DNA from: Hyphomicrobiales bacterium
GTDB taxonomy: Bacteria > Pseudomonadota > Alphaproteobacteria > Rhizobiales > Beijerinckiaceae
NCBI GenBank assembly: GCA_003963405.1
Contig: RXIY01000011.1
Location: 1 to 64,000, forward strand
Reading direction: 5' to 3'
Length of the DNA stretch: 64,000 nucleotides
In this document: one piece after another, positions 46,529 to 56,947 of the stretch
Layout of the letters: every line of letters begins with the position of its first letter
Position numbering within the stretch: the first letter of the stretch is position 1
The notes under the pieces: model-generated
Databases searched by the model: none
Seen by the model: only the letters and a program-made list of their open reading frames with translations
Told to the model about the DNA's origin: nothing
Made by a program: the position numbers and the translations under genes

Positions 46529-47095
46529 TTAGAAGGCGCATTCCTTCGGCAAATCGCCGTCCGACCAGTCAGTGAGCTTCTTTGCCGGAAACTTCACGTC
46601 GATCGGCTTGCCGTCTTTCTTGCCCTTGCCGGTGAGGAAGTTGAGGTCGCAGCTGTGGGCCGAATTGGGCTCGAGGGAATCATAGGCGTCGCGCGTGAGG
46701 CCGGCGACGACGAAGTCCTTGTTGCGATAGACGACCGTCAGCGATTGCGTCCATTTATCGCGGCCGACGCCTGTGTTCTCGGATTTTATGAGGAGGGAAC
46801 CCTTGGCGTTGGTTTCGAGCGAGGGGCGGGAGCCCCATATGCCGCCGCTCCAGGCGGCCGCCTTCTTGACCAGCGCGGGCTTGGGCGGCTTTGCCGGATC
46901 AGCGGAAGGGTCGAGCGCCAGATAGATGTAGAGGTCGGCGCCGGAATCGCCGTTGTCGACCAGAACGGCGCGATCCGTGTCGCCGTTGTTCTGCGCCGAG
47001 AAGGTCTCGGCGTCGAGGACGCGGGAATAATCCGGCTCCGCCTGTGCGGCCGGGGCCGCGGCGAGGGCGGCGACAAGAATGGCTCTGCGGAACAT
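46529..47095 (-). CDS. Small secreted protein of unknown function
   Basis: A 188-residue exported protein with a signal peptide (MFRRAILVAALAAAPAAQAEP, cleavage after AQA). The mature part is rich in Asp, Lys and Gly, with a few hydrophobic strands (AVLVDNGDSGADLYIYLAL, TQSLTVVYRNKDFVVAGL) and a cysteine pair (HSCDLNF and the C-terminal KECAF) that may form a disulfide. I do not recognise the family. ATG 47095 has GGGAAGG just upstream. The start lies 11 nt from the poly-U of the pnp terminator, so there is no room for a separate promoter after that terminator. Confidence 0.75.
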   Translation of the reverse strand: MFRRAILVAALAAAPAAQAEPDYSRVLDAETFSAQNNGDTDRAVLVDNGDSGADLYIYLALDPSADPAKPPKPALVKKAAAWSGGIWGSRPSLETNAKGSLLIKSENTGVGRDKWTQSLTVVYRNKDFVVAGLTRDAYDSLEPNSAHSCDLNFLTGKGKKDGKPIDVKFPAKKLTDWSDGDLPKECAF

Positions 47096-47105
47096 GGCCT
47101 TCCCC

Positions 47106-47138
47106 AAAAAAAGAGCCGCCCGGTGCGCCGGACGGCTC
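47106..47138 (-). terminator. Intrinsic terminator of pnp
   Basis: Read leftward: the stem GAGCCG-CCGG with CCGG-CGGCTC (one mismatch), a CGCA loop and seven U residues, 29 nt after the pnp stop. The ribosome site of the next gene follows directly. Confidence 0.9.
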
Positions 47139-47166
47139 GCGTCGTTCTTGGCGCAGGCGCGCCTTG

Positions 47167-49323
47167 TTACTCGGCGTCGGCCGCGTTGGCGGCCTCGCGC
47201 TCGGCCTTCTCCTTGGCCTCGAGGTCTTCGCCCGTGGCCTGATCGACGGCGCGCATCGAGAGGCGAACCTTGCCGCGATCGTCGAAGCCCAGGAGCTTCA
47301 CCTTCACGCGGTCGCCTTCCTTCACCACGTCGGTCGTCTTGGCCACGCGCTGCTTCGAGAGCTGCGAAATGTGGACGAGGCCGTCCTTGGCGCCGAAGAA
47401 GTTGACGAAGGCGCCGAAGTCGGCGGTCTTCACCACGGTGCCCTCGTAGATCATGCCGACTTCCGGATCGGACGCGATCGACTTGATCCAGTTGATCGCC
47501 GCCTTGATCGAATTGGCGTCAGAGGAGGCGACCTTCACCGTGCCGTCGTCCTCGATGTTGATCTTGGCGCCGGTCTTCTCGACGATCTCGCGGATCACCT
47601 TGCCGCCCGAGCCGATCACGTCGCGGATCTTGTCGGTGGGGATTTTCATCGTCTCGATGCGCGGCGCGAATTCGCCGAGCTCGGCGCGCGAGCTGGTGAT
47701 GGCCTTCGCCATCTCGCCGAGAATGTGCAGGCGGCCGTCCTTCGCCTGGGCAAGGGCGACGCGCATGATTTCCTCGGTGATGCCGGCGATCTTGATGTCC
47801 ATCTGCAGCGAGGTCACGCCATTTGACGTGCCCGCCACCTTGAAGTCCATATCGCCGAGGTGATCCTCGTCGCCGAGAATGTCGGAGAGAACCGCGAAGC
47901 GCTCGCCTTCGAGGATGAGGCCCATGGCGATGCCGGCGGTCGGCGCCTTGATCGGCACGCCCGCGTCCATCAGCGCCAGCGAGGCGCCGCAGACCGTGGC
48001 CATGGACGACGAACCGTTCGATTCGGTGATCTCGGAGACGACGCGCAGCGTGTAGGGGAATTCCGCGGCGGCCGGCAGCATCGGACGGATGGCGCGCCAG
48101 GCGAGCTTGCCGTGGCCGATCTCGCGGCGGCCGGGCGAACCCATGCGGCCCGTCTCGCCCACGGAATAGGGCGGGAAGTTATAATGGAGCAGGAACCGCT
48201 CCTTGTAGGTGCCCTCGAGCGAATCGACGAATTGCTCGTCTTCCCCCGTGCCGAGCGTCGCGACGACGAGCGCCTGCGTCTCGCCGCGGGTGAAGAGCGC
48301 CGAACCATGGGCGCGCGGCAGGACGCCGACCTCGGAAATGATCGGACGCACCGTCTTCACGTCGCGGCCGTCGATGCGCACGCCCGTGTCGAGGATGTTC
48401 CAGCGCACGACCTTGGCCTGAAGCTCCTTGAACGCTTCGGCGACCTGCTCCTTGGTGTAGGGCGGCTCCGAACCTTCCGGAAAAAGCTCGGCGATCGCCT
48501 TCGCCTTCACGGCGTCGACGGCGGCGTAGCGATCCTGCTTGATGGTGATCTTGTACGCCTCGCGCAGCCCGGCTTCGGCGTGCTTGGCGATGGCCGCCGA
48601 AAGCTCCGAGGTGTCGGGCAGGATCAGCTCGCGCGGGTCCTTGGCGGCGCGTTCGGCCAGGCGGATGATGGCGTCGATCACCGGCTGGAAGCCGCGATGG
48701 CCCGTCATCACCGCCTCGAGCATCGTTTCTTCGGAAAGCTCCTTGGCCTCCGACTCCACCATCAGCACGGCGTCATGGGTGCCGGCGACGACGAGGTCGA
48801 GGTCGGAGAGCTTCATCTCCTCAATGGTCGGATTGAGCTTGAGCTGACCATTAACGAGGCCGACGCGCGCGCCGCCGATCGGACCCATGAAGGGAACGCC
48901 GGAGAGCGTCAGCGCGGCTGAGGCCGCGACCATCGCGAGGATGTCCGGGTCGTTCTCGAGGTCATGCGACAGCACGGTGACGATGACCTGCGTGTCGCAG
49001 CGGTAGCCGTCGGGGAAGAGCGGGCGAATCGGACGGTCGATCAGGCGGGAGACGAGCGTCTCGCGCTCCGAAGGCCGGCCTTCGCGTTTGAAATAGCCGC
49101 CTGGAATGCGGCCGGCCGCGAAGGCCTTTTCCTGATAATTGACGGTGAGGGGGAAGAAGTCCTGCCCCGGCTTGGGGGCCTTGGCGGAGACGACGGTGGC
49201 GAGAACGGTCGTCTCGCCCCAGGAGGCCATCACGGCGCCGTCGGCCTGGCGGGCGACTTTTCCGGTCTCGAGGACGAGCTTGCGCCCGGCCCAGTCGAGT
49301 TCTTCGCGGTGTACTTCGAACAT
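47167..49323 (-). CDS. pnp: Polyribonucleotide nucleotidyltransferase (PNPase)
   Basis: A phosphorolytic 3'-5' exoribonuclease of the degradosome. The 718-residue protein has two RNase PH domains (first with [17 protein letters not shown] and [21 protein letters not shown]; second with [25 protein letters not shown]), a KH domain ([15 protein letters not shown]) and an S1 domain ([30 protein letters not shown]). It ends in an acidic/Ala tail. The start [12 protein letters not shown] is standard. It follows rpsO with 199 bp between; rpsO-pnp is the classic order. Confidence 0.98.
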   Translation of the reverse strand: MFEVHREELDWAGRKLVLETGKVARQADGAVMASWGETTVLATVVSAKAPKPGQDFFPLTVNYQEKAFAAGRIPGGYFKREGRPSERETLVSRLIDRPIRPLFPDGYRCDTQVIVTVLSHDLENDPDILAMVAASAALTLSGVPFMGPIGGARVGLVNGQLKLNPTIEEMKLSDLDLVVAGTHDAVLMVESEAKELSEETMLEAVMTGHRGFQPVIDAIIRLAERAAKDPRELILPDTSELSAAIAKHAEAGLREAYKITIKQDRYAAVDAVKAKAIAELFPEGSEPPYTKEQVAEAFKELQAKVVRWNILDTGVRIDGRDVKTVRPIISEVGVLPRAHGSALFTRGETQALVVATLGTGEDEQFVDSLEGTYKERFLLHYNFPPYSVGETGRMGSPGRREIGHGKLAWRAIRPMLPAAAEFPYTLRVVSEITESNGSSSMATVCGASLALMDAGVPIKAPTAGIAMGLILEGERFAVLSDILGDEDHLGDMDFKVAGTSNGVTSLQMDIKIAGITEEIMRVALAQAKDGRLHILGEMAKAITSSRAELGEFAPRIETMKIPTDKIRDVIGSGGKVIREIVEKTGAKINIEDDGTVKVASSDANSIKAAINWIKSIASDPEVGMIYEGTVVKTADFGAFVNFFGAKDGLVHISQLSKQRVAKTTDVVKEGDRVKVKLLGFDDRGKVRLSMRAVDQATGEDLEAKEKAEREAANAADAE

Positions 49324-49473
49324 GCTTGGTCTTTCTCTCGATGAACCAGCCGGTTCGTCATGAGCAAGACGGCGAGAGGCTGCGGAATCGTTGATCTTTT
49401 GTCACGCAGCGTCCGGCGATCCTGCCATGACGGTGTTCGCGCTGGATCTGTTTGGGGCGCGTCCGGCGCCCTG

Positions 49474-49511
49474 AAAAACGAAAGCGGCGCCTGCTTGTCG
49501 CGCCGCTTTCG
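49474..49511 (-). terminator. Terminator or processing hairpin after rpsO
   Basis: Read leftward: a 12-bp perfect stem (49500-49511 with 49479-49490), a 9-nt loop and five U residues (49474-49478), 11 nt after the rpsO stop. In other bacteria this intergenic hairpin also serves RNase III control of pnp. Confidence 0.88.
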
Positions 49512-49522
49512 CAAGGCGTGTC

Positions 49523-49792
49523 TTAGCGGCGAATGCCCAGCCGCTCGATCAGGCTCCTGTAGCGGGCTTCGTCCCGCTTCTTCACATAATCGAGAAGCTG
49601 GCGGCGCTGGGAGACGAGCTTCAGCAGGCCGCGACGCGAGTGATTGTCCTTCACATGCGTCTTGAAATGCTCAGTGAGGTTGACGATGCGCTCCGTGAGG
49701 ATCGCAACCTGGACCTCGGGCGAGCCCGTATCGTCGGCTTTCGTGGAATATTCCTTGATGAGCGCCTGCTTGCGCTCGGCCGTGATCGACAT
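49523..49792 (-). CDS. rpsO: 30S ribosomal protein S15
   Basis: An 89-residue rRNA-binding protein with the family sequence [34 protein letters not shown] and [24 protein letters not shown] lies 8 nt before the ATG at 49792. It is followed by pnp as usual. The gene upstream is a transporter rather than truB, which usually precedes rpsO, so this locus has been rearranged upstream of rpsO. Confidence 0.98.
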   Translation of the reverse strand: MSITAERKQALIKEYSTKADDTGSPEVQVAILTERIVNLTEHFKTHVKDNHSRRGLLKLVSQRRQLLDYVKKRDEARYRSLIERLGIRR

Positions 49793-49959
49793 CCGTCGTT
49801 CCTTTTGTTGGGAGTGATCCGCCGGCGGGGGCCTTGGCCGGGATGTCGTCCAGCGAGGTCCCCAATGGCGGGGCCGCCTGGCGGGGCCAAGCGTGCGCGG
49901 TCCATATAGCAGAATTCGCCGGAAAGGATAGGGGGCGTTCCGGGAGGGTGTGAGCGGCT

Positions 49960-51735
49960 TCACGCCCCCTTATCAGGCGCGGCGATCGCTCCGTCTCCGT
50001 GGAGCATCCGCCTGACGAAGGATTGCGCGAGAGGCTTCTCCTGATTCGACGCCAGGGCGGAAACGACGCCCGCCGCGACGGCGACGGTGGCGCCAGCCAG
50101 CGCGGCCAGGGAATAGACCTCGATCTTGCGGGCCGGCCCGGCGATGAAGAGCGCCGCCGCGAGGGTTGCGGCGCCCGAGACAAGCGCGAAAAAGGCTTCG
50201 CGGTCGTCGGCCCGATCCCAGAAAGCCAGGGCGAGCGCGGGCGCAACGCAGGCCGCGGAGACCGCGAGCGCCAGCGCGATCAGGCCGCCGGGCGTGACGA
50301 TCTGGGTCACGCTGGCCACATAAGCGCCGGTCGCGACGACGACGAGCGCGAGCCGCGTGATAGCGAGCCGGCGGCTCGTGAGGTCGACCTCGCCGCGAAG
50401 CCGATAAAGCGCGTCATTGCCGACCGCGGCGCTGCATGTCTGAAGTCCCATGCCCGCGAGCAGCACGCCGAAGGCGACAAGCGCCGAGGTCACGAGGCCC
50501 GAGGCGGCCGCGCCGAGATCGGTCGCGCCGGGCAGGGCGCCGAGAAGGTAATCGCCGTCGACGGGCCGCACATTGGCGGGCGTGAGCGGCGTCCCGGGCG
50601 CAATGCCTTGCGCCGCGCAGGCCCGCTGCGCCTGGGAGGGGGTTGCGACCCTTGCTTCGCAGACGGCGACGAGCCCCCGGCTGCTCGCTGCAAAGACCGA
50701 AGCCGGCAGGCGCTCGGCGCTCCGGCCGGAGACGGAGGCGGCGAGGCTGAGGGCCGAGGCGGCGATGGCGGCGGCGATGAGCAGCCCGAAAAGGAGGCTC
50801 CAGCCCAATGTGAGAACGCCGGAAGCGCGGGCGGACTCGGGCGTCTCCGTCGTGACCGCCGGCGCGAGAACCGGCGCGAGCGTGGCTACGCCGAGCGCCA
50901 TGGCGATCGTGGCGCCGATCTCGACGAAGATCCCCATGGGGTCCGGCATGAGCTTCCACCCGGTGAAAAGCTCGCCTGCCTCCTTCCAGCCAGCGCCGCC
51001 GAAGAGGCCGACGGGCAACTGGCCCTGAAAGTCGAGCGCGGCGACTGGCCAGCCAAAGCCAAGCAGTGCGACGCCAGCTGCGGCGGCCGCGGCCCAGACC
51101 GCGGCGCCAAGGCCGCCGGGGCCGGCGATCACCAGCCCGGCCGCCGCAATGGTGAAGGCCGAGAAGACTCGGCCCGCTCCGGTCAGTTCGACCAGGGCGT
51201 CGACGGCCATCTGGCTTCCGGCGACAGCAAGCAGGCCGGAGGACAGGCTGATGGCCAGGATCAGGCCGAAGCGTGGCAGCGTGCGCGGAAAGCGCGCGGC
51301 AAGGAAGCCCGAAAGCGAGAAGACGCCGGTCCGGCGAAGGAGCGGCCCGAGGAAAAGTGCCGCAACGGCGAGGCCGAGAAAGGCGCCGCAGACGACGCCG
51401 ATCCACCAGCTGTGGCCGGCGAGTCGCGTCGCGAAGGGGAGGAGCAGCGAGACCGCCACAGCGGCGTTGGCGAAGCCGGAATAGGCGGCGGGAATCGCCC
51501 GCCCCCCGGCATAATAGAAAGAGACCCGCATGGAGTGGAGCAGGAAACCCAGCGCCGCCAGCGCCACGACCGTGAACCAGGGTGGCGCCGCGGCGACGAA
51601 ACGTTCCGGCGCGCCCACGCGGTCGAGCAGCGCCGAAAAGCCGTAGGCCAGCAGGAAACTCGCCGAGACAAAAGCGATACGCGAATCCAGAACCGCGCGG
51701 TCGAACAGGGCAGCTTCGCCGGAACGCTCTTGCAT
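49960..51735 (-). CDS. Sodium/solute symporter (SSS family, ActP-like)
   Basis: A 591-residue polytopic inner-membrane symporter with about 13 helices. Features are [22 protein letters not shown] (the family's substrate-site helix), [22 protein letters not shown] and [16 protein letters not shown]. Members move acetate, propionate or related solutes with Na+. A periplasmic or cytoplasmic insert around 345-400 has two cysteines (VAVCEARV and RACAAQG). ATG 51735 is a probable start; an in-frame TTG at 51762 lies upstream. The substrate is unknown; no acs gene is adjacent. Confidence 0.85.
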   Translation of the reverse strand: MQERSGEAALFDRAVLDSRIAFVSASFLLAYGFSALLDRVGAPERFVAAAPPWFTVVALAALGFLLHSMRVSFYYAGGRAIPAAYSGFANAAVAVSLLLPFATRLAGHSWWIGVVCGAFLGLAVAALFLGPLLRRTGVFSLSGFLAARFPRTLPRFGLILAISLSSGLLAVAGSQMAVDALVELTGAGRVFSAFTIAAAGLVIAGPGGLGAAVWAAAAAAGVALLGFGWPVAALDFQGQLPVGLFGGAGWKEAGELFTGWKLMPDPMGIFVEIGATIAMALGVATLAPVLAPAVTTETPESARASGVLTLGWSLLFGLLIAAAIAASALSLAASVSGRSAERLPASVFAASSRGLVAVCEARVATPSQAQRACAAQGIAPGTPLTPANVRPVDGDYLLGALPGATDLGAAASGLVTSALVAFGVLLAGMGLQTCSAAVGNDALYRLRGEVDLTSRRLAITRLALVVVATGAYVASVTQIVTPGGLIALALAVSAACVAPALALAFWDRADDREAFFALVSGAATLAAALFIAGPARKIEVYSLAALAGATVAVAAGVVSALASNQEKPLAQSFVRRMLHGDGAIAAPDKGA

Positions 51736-51818
51736 GGGGGCTCTCGCGGGATGGTTGCGCAAAGACTATCGGACGCGGCGCGCCGGGGGAAGGGCGCGGC
51801 GGGTCCGTCGACGTCCGG

Positions 51819-52490
51819 TCACCCCTCCCCCCGCGACACCAGGGTCGCATAGGCGTCCTGATCGATCACTCCGCCCGCCGCGTCGACTCTCGCGCGATCC
51901 TCCTCGCGAATCGCGTCCTGTGCGATGTCGAGGCGCTTCCATCCGGGCAGCGGCGCCGCGCCCGCGGCGTCCGGCACATATCTCGATGTCGAGACCCGGC
52001 GGTGCGGGTGAATGTAGCGCGGACAGTTGACCCAGATCGATTCGATGGCGACCGAGACGAGAAACTGCGCCCCCGGAACCCGGGCGATCTCGGCGGGGTC
52101 GCGCAACAAGGTCGCCTCGCCCTGGACACGCAGCCGGTTGGGCGTCTCGAAGTCGATGAACAACAGGCCGACCCTGGCGTTTTGCGCGATATTGCCTGCC
52201 GAATAATACATGCCGTTGCCGTCGAACCAGGGGAAGACGAGGGTTTTCGGACCATTCACGCGCACGAAACCCGGCGCGCCGCCCTTGTAGGAGACCGTCG
52301 GCCGGCCGCCGGGATCGACGCTCGCCAGGAAGAACATGTCGCGGGCCTCGATGAACGCCGCCTCCTGTGGGGCGAGCTCGGCGTGCATCACGCCGCCCTC
52401 CATGAGATCGGCGAGGCGGCGCGTCTCGAAGGCGTCCTGGAGTTCGCGATGGGCGGGACCGTAGAAATCGGACATAAAGGAATCGGACAT
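51819..52490 (-). CDS. Pyridoxamine 5'-phosphate oxidase-like flavoprotein
   Basis: A 223-residue split-barrel protein of the PNPOx-like superfamily. It has FFLASVDPGGRPTVSYKGGAPGFVRV, WFDGNGMYYSAGNIAQNARVGLLFIDF and the dimer-interface strand RLRVQGEATL. It probably binds FMN or a related cofactor. The C-terminal IHPHRR and IDQDAYATLVSRGEG are family-specific. It is not the biosynthetic PdxH, whose substrate motifs are missing. ATG 52490 has AGGA 8 nt upstream. It is divergent from the pseudouridine synthase gene at 52607, with 116 bp between. Confidence 0.88.
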   Translation of the reverse strand: MSDSFMSDFYGPAHRELQDAFETRRLADLMEGGVMHAELAPQEAAFIEARDMFFLASVDPGGRPTVSYKGGAPGFVRVNGPKTLVFPWFDGNGMYYSAGNIAQNARVGLLFIDFETPNRLRVQGEATLLRDPAEIARVPGAQFLVSVAIESIWVNCPRYIHPHRRVSTSRYVPDAAGAAPLPGWKRLDIAQDAIREEDRARVDAAGGVIDQDAYATLVSRGEG

Positions 52491-52606
52491 GGAGAGGTTC
52501 CTGTGAGAGGGTCCTTTGGCAGGCTTTGCGAACGCTCGCCATCGACAATGAGGCGCGCTTTGGGCCATAAGGCGGCGATGCCGTTTTATCCGCAACGAGA
52601 CGCCGC

Positions 52607-53665
52607 ATGAGCGCCCCCGAAACCCAGGGCGTGGGCGTGACCACCACAACCGTCACCGAGGACGAGGCGGGCATGCGCCTGGACCGCTGGTTCCGGCGCC
52701 GCTACCCCACGCTCGCCTTGTCGCATCTCGCCAAGATATGCCGCAAGGGCGAGGTGCGCGTCGACGGCCGGCGGGTCGAGACCTCGACGCGGCTCGAGGA
52801 GGGCCAGAAGGTCCGCGTGCCGCCGCTCAGGATCGAGCCGCCGGCGAGCCCCGCCGTCAAGCGCGCCGCGCCCGAGGACGCCGGAGCGATCCGGGCAATG
52901 ACCTTGTTCGAGGACAAGGACTTGATGGTGCTCAACAAGCCGTTCGGCCTCGCGACGCAGGGCGGCTCCGGCCAGAAGCGCCATGTCGACGGCATGCTGG
53001 AATCGCTTGCCAAAGGCGATTCGCGCCCGGTTCTCGTGCACCGCCTCGACCGCGACACCTCCGGCGTGCTGCTCGTCGCGAAAAGCCGCCGCATGGCGGC
53101 GGATCTCGGCGAAATCTTCCGCTCGCGGCAGGCCAAGAAGTTCTACTGGGCGCTGGTCGAGGGCGTGCCGAAGCCGGCGCAGGGCCGAGTTTCGCTCTAT
53201 CTCGCCAAAGGTCCCGGCATGGAGAAGACCCGCGGCGCCGGTCGCGAGCTCGAAAAGATGCGGATCGCGAAACATGGCGACGCGGACGCCCAGCATTCGC
53301 TGACCTATTACGCGATCGTCGACAAGGTGGCGCCGCGCTGCGCCTGGCTGTCGATGAAGCCGCTCACCGGCCGCACCCATCAGCTGCGCGCCCATGCCGA
53401 GGCCATCGGCCATCCGATTTTCGGCGACCCGAAATACGGGCATCGACCGGAGGACGAGGTGCGCCGTCGGGATCCGTTGCGGGCCATGCCCGACGGGCTC
53501 GAGCGCAAGCTTCATCTTTTGGCGCGGCGGTTGATCCTGCCGCATCCGAAAGGCGGGACGCTGGACGTGACCGCCCCTTTGCCCGACCATATGCAACAAA
53601 GCTGGGACCTCTTCGGCTTTGACGTGAAGCAGTACGATCCGATCGAGGACGCGCCGGACGCGTAG
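52607..53665 (+). CDS. rluC: Pseudouridine synthase, RluC/RluD family
   Basis: Modifies uridines in 23S rRNA. The 352-residue protein has an N-terminal S4 RNA-binding domain (MRLDRWFRRRYPTLALSHLAKICRKGEVRVDG, residues 23-55). The catalytic domain has the invariant HRLDRDTSGVLLVAKS with the nucleophilic Asp. The second motif is KPLTGRTHQLRAHAEAIGHPIFGDPKYG. The site specificity (955/2504/2580 or 1911/1915/1917) cannot be settled from sequence alone; the insert before the second motif and the S4 layout suit the alphaproteobacterial RluC type. Confidence 0.92.
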   Translation: MSAPETQGVGVTTTTVTEDEAGMRLDRWFRRRYPTLALSHLAKICRKGEVRVDGRRVETSTRLEEGQKVRVPPLRIEPPASPAVKRAAPEDAGAIRAMTLFEDKDLMVLNKPFGLATQGGSGQKRHVDGMLESLAKGDSRPVLVHRLDRDTSGVLLVAKSRRMAADLGEIFRSRQAKKFYWALVEGVPKPAQGRVSLYLAKGPGMEKTRGAGRELEKMRIAKHGDADAQHSLTYYAIVDKVAPRCAWLSMKPLTGRTHQLRAHAEAIGHPIFGDPKYGHRPEDEVRRRDPLRAMPDGLERKLHLLARRLILPHPKGGTLDVTAPLPDHMQQSWDLFGFDVKQYDPIEDAPDA

Positions 53666-53752
53666 CGAAGTTTCCCCGGTCCGCCGGCGCATCATGGCCA
53701 GCCCCGGCCGCCGGGGCGCCCGGCTCAGGCTTCCAGCTTCCAAGGGACTGAC

Positions 53753-54583
53753 ATGACGCCCAAAAACCCGACCGGCTTCGACGCCGATTTCTTCGTAGAG
53801 CAGGGCGAGCGCGATCCGGTGAAGGCGGCGCGGGATCCCGCCCGGCCCCTGCCGAAACGATTCTACAAAGACGCGAGCGTCGGCGAGACGGAGAAGGGCT
53901 TCAGGATCCTGCTCGACGGACGGCCGGTCAACACCCCGGCCAGGCGCCAGATCGTCGTCCCCTCGCGGGCTCTCGCAGAGGCGCTCGCGGCCGAATGGGC
54001 CGGGCAGGGGGAAAAGATCGATCCCGCGACCATGCCGCTCACGAGGCTCGTGAATTCGGCCCTGGACGGCGTCGCCGGGCAAATGGCGGAAGTGGAGGCG
54101 GAACTCGTCAAATATGCCGGTTCCGACATGCTCTGTTACCGCGCCGGAGAGCCCGAGAGCCTCGTTGCGGCGCAAAGGGCCGCGTGGGATCCGCTCGTCT
54201 CCTTCGCACGCGACAATCTCGGCGCAAGGCTCGCGCTTGCGGAGGGGGTGATGTTCGCGGCGCAACCGGAAGAATCGGTCGAAGCCCTCGCCCGGGCCGT
54301 GCGCGCCTATGTTGGCGAGGGCGAGGGCGAGGCGGCGCCGCTGCGGCTGGCGGCGCTGCATGTCATGACGACGCTCACCGGCTCGCTGATTCTCGCGCTT
54401 GCTAAAGCATTGAAGGAAATAGACCTTGCGACCGCCTGGGGGGCGGCCCATATCGACGAGGACTTCCAGATGCGGGCCTGGGGCGCCGACCCCGAGGCGC
54501 TCTCCCGGCGCGAGGCGCGATTTGCCGAGATGACGGCGGCCGCTTTTGTCGCCGACTGCCTGGCCGAGGGAGGGCAGGGCTAA
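53753..54583 (+). CDS. ATP12-family chaperone
   Basis: A 276-residue homologue of mitochondrial ATP12, which helps assemble the alpha subunit of F1-ATPase; bacterial members occur in alphaproteobacteria and are presumed to do the same. It has the family features [66 protein letters not shown] and [11 protein letters not shown]. The C-terminus has the acidic [16 protein letters not shown]. It lies 87 bp after the pseudouridine synthase and 184 bp before nuoA. Confidence 0.93.
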   Translation: MTPKNPTGFDADFFVEQGERDPVKAARDPARPLPKRFYKDASVGETEKGFRILLDGRPVNTPARRQIVVPSRALAEALAAEWAGQGEKIDPATMPLTRLVNSALDGVAGQMAEVEAELVKYAGSDMLCYRAGEPESLVAAQRAAWDPLVSFARDNLGARLALAEGVMFAAQPEESVEALARAVRAYVGEGEGEAAPLRLAALHVMTTLTGSLILALAKALKEIDLATAWGAAHIDEDFQMRAWGADPEALSRREARFAEMTAAAFVADCLAEGGQG

Positions 54584-54767
54584 CGCCGCCTTGCCGGCCT
54601 GCGCCGCCTGCGGCGAAATCGACATAACTGCGGAGCAGCCGTCGTTGTCTCTTGCTTTGCACAAGGGGCTTTGTTACGGAACCCGCGGCCTGGAGCTTTT
54701 CCAAGTTGAAGCTCCCGATAAAGCGGCCTTCGCCCCGCCGCACCGTCGGACCGACCGGACACGACCC

Positions 54768-55133
54768 ATGCCGATGCTGCTCGAACAATATATGCCGCTG
54801 GTGATCTTCATCGCGCTCTCCGCGGTCATCGCTGGCGCACTGCTCGTCGCGCCCTTCCTGCTCGCCTTCAAGGCGCCGGATCCGGAGAAGCTCTCCGCCT
54901 ATGAGTGCGGCTTCAATCCGTTCAACGATTCGCGCATGAAATTCGATGTGCGCTTCTATCTCGTGTCGCTGCTCTTCATCGTGTTCGATCTCGAAGTGGC
55001 CTTTCTCTTCCCCTGGGCCGTGGCCTTCAAGGAGGCCGGGGTCTTCGGTTTCTGGTCGATGATGGTTTTCCTCGGCGTGCTGACCGTCGGCTTCGTCTAC
55101 GAGTGGCGCAAGGGAGCGCTGGAATGGGATTGA
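54768..55133 (+). CDS. nuoA: NADH-quinone oxidoreductase subunit A
   Basis: A 121-residue membrane subunit of complex I with three helices. The conserved loop [39 protein letters not shown] is complete, including the cysteine of the quinone-site loop. ATG 54768 begins the nuo operon; the gene overlaps nuoB by 10 nt. The 184-bp space after the ATP12-like gene should hold the operon promoter. Confidence 0.97.
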   Translation: MPMLLEQYMPLVIFIALSAVIAGALLVAPFLLAFKAPDPEKLSAYECGFNPFNDSRMKFDVRFYLVSLLFIVFDLEVAFLFPWAVAFKEAGVFGFWSMMVFLGVLTVGFVYEWRKGALEWD

Positions 55134-55708
55134 TCACGAACCAGGGCGGGACGCTCGTCGCCCCGCAGGCCAAGGGCCTCATCGATCCGCGCACCGGCAA
55201 GCCGGTGGGCTCGGACGATCCGTTCTTTCTCCAGATCAACGAGGAACTGGCCGACAAGGGCTTCTTCGTGACAGCGACGGACGACGTCATCAACTGGGCG
55301 CGTACGGGCTCGCTCATGTGGATGACCTTCGGGCTCGCCTGCTGCGCGGTGGAAATGATCCAGGCGGCCATGCCGCGCTACGATCTCGAGCGCTTCGGCT
55401 TCGCGCCGCGGGCCAGCCCGCGCCAGTCGGACTGCATCATCATCGCCGGCACGCTCACCAACAAGATGGCGCCGGCGCTGCGCAAGGTCTATGACCAGAT
55501 GCCGGAGCCCCGCTACGTCATCTCCATGGGCTCCTGCGCGAATGGCGGCGGCTACTACCACTATTCCTATTCGGTGGTGCGCGGCTGCGATCGCGTGATT
55601 CCCGTGGACGTCTACGTCCCGGGCTGCCCGCCGTCGGCGGAGGCGCTGGTCTACGGCATGCTGCTGTTGCAGAAAAAGATCCGCCGCACCGGCACGATCG
55701 AGCGGTAA
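55124..55708 (+). CDS. nuoB: NADH-quinone oxidoreductase subunit B
   Basis: A 194-residue peripheral subunit that carries cluster N2, the last electron donor to quinone. The cluster ligands are the tandem Cys pair in [10 protein letters not shown], Cys in GSCANGGG and Cys in [12 protein letters not shown] 55124 lies inside the nuoA end (10-nt overlap), so translation is coupled. A strong hairpin (55715-55745) separates it from nuoC. Confidence 0.98.
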   Translation: MGLITNQGGTLVAPQAKGLIDPRTGKPVGSDDPFFLQINEELADKGFFVTATDDVINWARTGSLMWMTFGLACCAVEMIQAAMPRYDLERFGFAPRASPRQSDCIIIAGTLTNKMAPALRKVYDQMPEPRYVISMGSCANGGGYYHYSYSVVRGCDRVIPVDVYVPGCPPSAEALVYGMLLLQKKIRRTGTIER

Positions 55709-55714
55709 GTCATT

Positions 55715-55745
55715 CCCTCTGCCCGCGCCGCGCGCGGGGAGAGGG
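55715..55745 (+). repeat. REP-like palindromic hairpin between nuoB and nuoC
   Basis: Stem arms CCCTCT and CCCGCGC (55715-55728) pair with GCGCGGG and AGAGGG (55732-55745), with one G-G mismatch and a 3-nt loop. The pattern matches the REP type of dispersed palindrome with CCCTCTCCCCGC arms. It lies 7 nt after the nuoB stop and has no T-run. Confidence 0.7.
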
Positions 55746-55780
55746 GCGCGGCGACGCGAGAGCTTAAGGAAAAGTGACGG

Positions 55781-56389
55781 ATGTCGGCTGAACTGGAAAC
55801 ACTCGGCGCGCGGATCGGCGGCGCACTTCCCGGCGCAGTGACGGGAGTGAAGATCGCCTATGGCGAGCTGACGCTCACGATCGCCCGCGATCGCTGGATC
55901 GAGGTCGCGACCTATTTGCGCGACGATTCGGAGTGCCTTTTCGTCAACATTGTCGACGTGACCGCCGCGGACTATCCGGAGCGCGACGAGCGCTTCGAGG
56001 TGGTGGCGCATTTTCAGTCGCCGAAGCACAATCGCCGCATCCGGATCAAAACGCCTGCCTCGGAAGAAACCCCCGTGGCCTCGCTGGTTCCGCTCTTCCC
56101 GGGCGCCGACTGGTACGAGCGGGAGACCTACGACCTCTTTGGCGTGATCTTCTCGGGTCATCCGGACCTGCGTCGCATCATGACCGACTATGGTTTCGAG
56201 GGGCATCCGCTGCGCAAGGACTTCCCCATGTCGGGCTATGTCGAGGTGCGCTACGACGACGAACGCAAGCGCGTCGTCTATGAACCCGTGCGCCTTCAGC
56301 AGGAATACCGCAACTTCGATTTCCTCTCGCCGTGGGAGGGCGTGCAATACGACCTGCCTGGCGACGAGAAGGCGAAGGGCCAGTCTTGA
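55781..56389 (+). CDS. nuoC: NADH-quinone oxidoreductase subunit C
   Basis: A 202-residue hydrophilic subunit (30-kDa type), not fused to NuoD as in E. coli. It has the signature [37 protein letters not shown] and the C-terminal [21 protein letters not shown] lies upstream of ATG 55781. Its stop shares one base with the start of the next gene, a DUF2059-like gene that does not belong to complex I. Confidence 0.97.
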   Translation: MSAELETLGARIGGALPGAVTGVKIAYGELTLTIARDRWIEVATYLRDDSECLFVNIVDVTAADYPERDERFEVVAHFQSPKHNRRIRIKTPASEETPVASLVPLFPGADWYERETYDLFGVIFSGHPDLRRIMTDYGFEGHPLRKDFPMSGYVEVRYDDERKRVVYEPVRLQQEYRNFDFLSPWEGVQYDLPGDEKAKGQS

Positions 56390-56931
56390 TGAGACGCGCC
56401 CTTTTATCGATCCTTGTCGGCTTTGCGCTTGTCGTTTCCTGCGCCACGGCGCGGGGCCTCGACGTTGCGCCCGACAAGTTCGATGAAAAGCTGAAATCCT
56501 ACGATCCCGCGACCCTCGCGGCTGCGCGCGAGTATATGAAAACCTTCGGCATGAAGGAGATGCTCGAGAAATCCATCCCGCCGATGCGGCAGGGTTTGCT
56601 CGCGCAGCTCAAGGCGAAGAACCCGGGTCTTGACGAGAAGCAGGCGTCCATGTTCATGGATGCATTCTTCAAGAGCGCCTTTGTCGACGACGCGGCAGTG
56701 ACCGAGCGGGCGACGATTCTCCTGATGCTCGACATATTCACGAAGGACGAGCTCGTGGCGCTGAACAAGTTCTATTCGTCGCCGGTCGGCAGATCGATCC
56801 TCGCCAAGATGCCGATCATGATGGGACGGCTGCCGGAGGTTCAGGAGATCATGCGCTCTTACGTCTTGCCGCGCGCGCTCGAACACGCAGTGGGCGAGAT
56901 GAAAAAAGCCGGCGTCGATATGAAGCTTTAA
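56389..56931 (+). CDS. DUF2059-like secreted protein inserted in the nuo operon
   Basis: A 180-residue exported helical protein. A signal peptide ([23 protein letters not shown]) precedes a DUF2059-type domain. That domain has [28 protein letters not shown], the [26 protein letters not shown] segment typical of the family, and a helical tail. Its ATG shares one base with the nuoC stop (TGATG), and nuoD begins 16 nt after it. It is therefore translated within the operon, yet it is not a complex I subunit. Its function is unknown; the periplasm is the likely location. Confidence 0.88.
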   Translation: MRRALLSILVGFALVVSCATARGLDVAPDKFDEKLKSYDPATLAAAREYMKTFGMKEMLEKSIPPMRQGLLAQLKAKNPGLDEKQASMFMDAFFKSAFVDDAAVTERATILLMLDIFTKDELVALNKFYSSPVGRSILAKMPIMMGRLPEVQEIMRSYVLPRALEHAVGEMKKAGVDMKL

Positions 56932-56947
56932 CCGAGGCGGAAACGTC

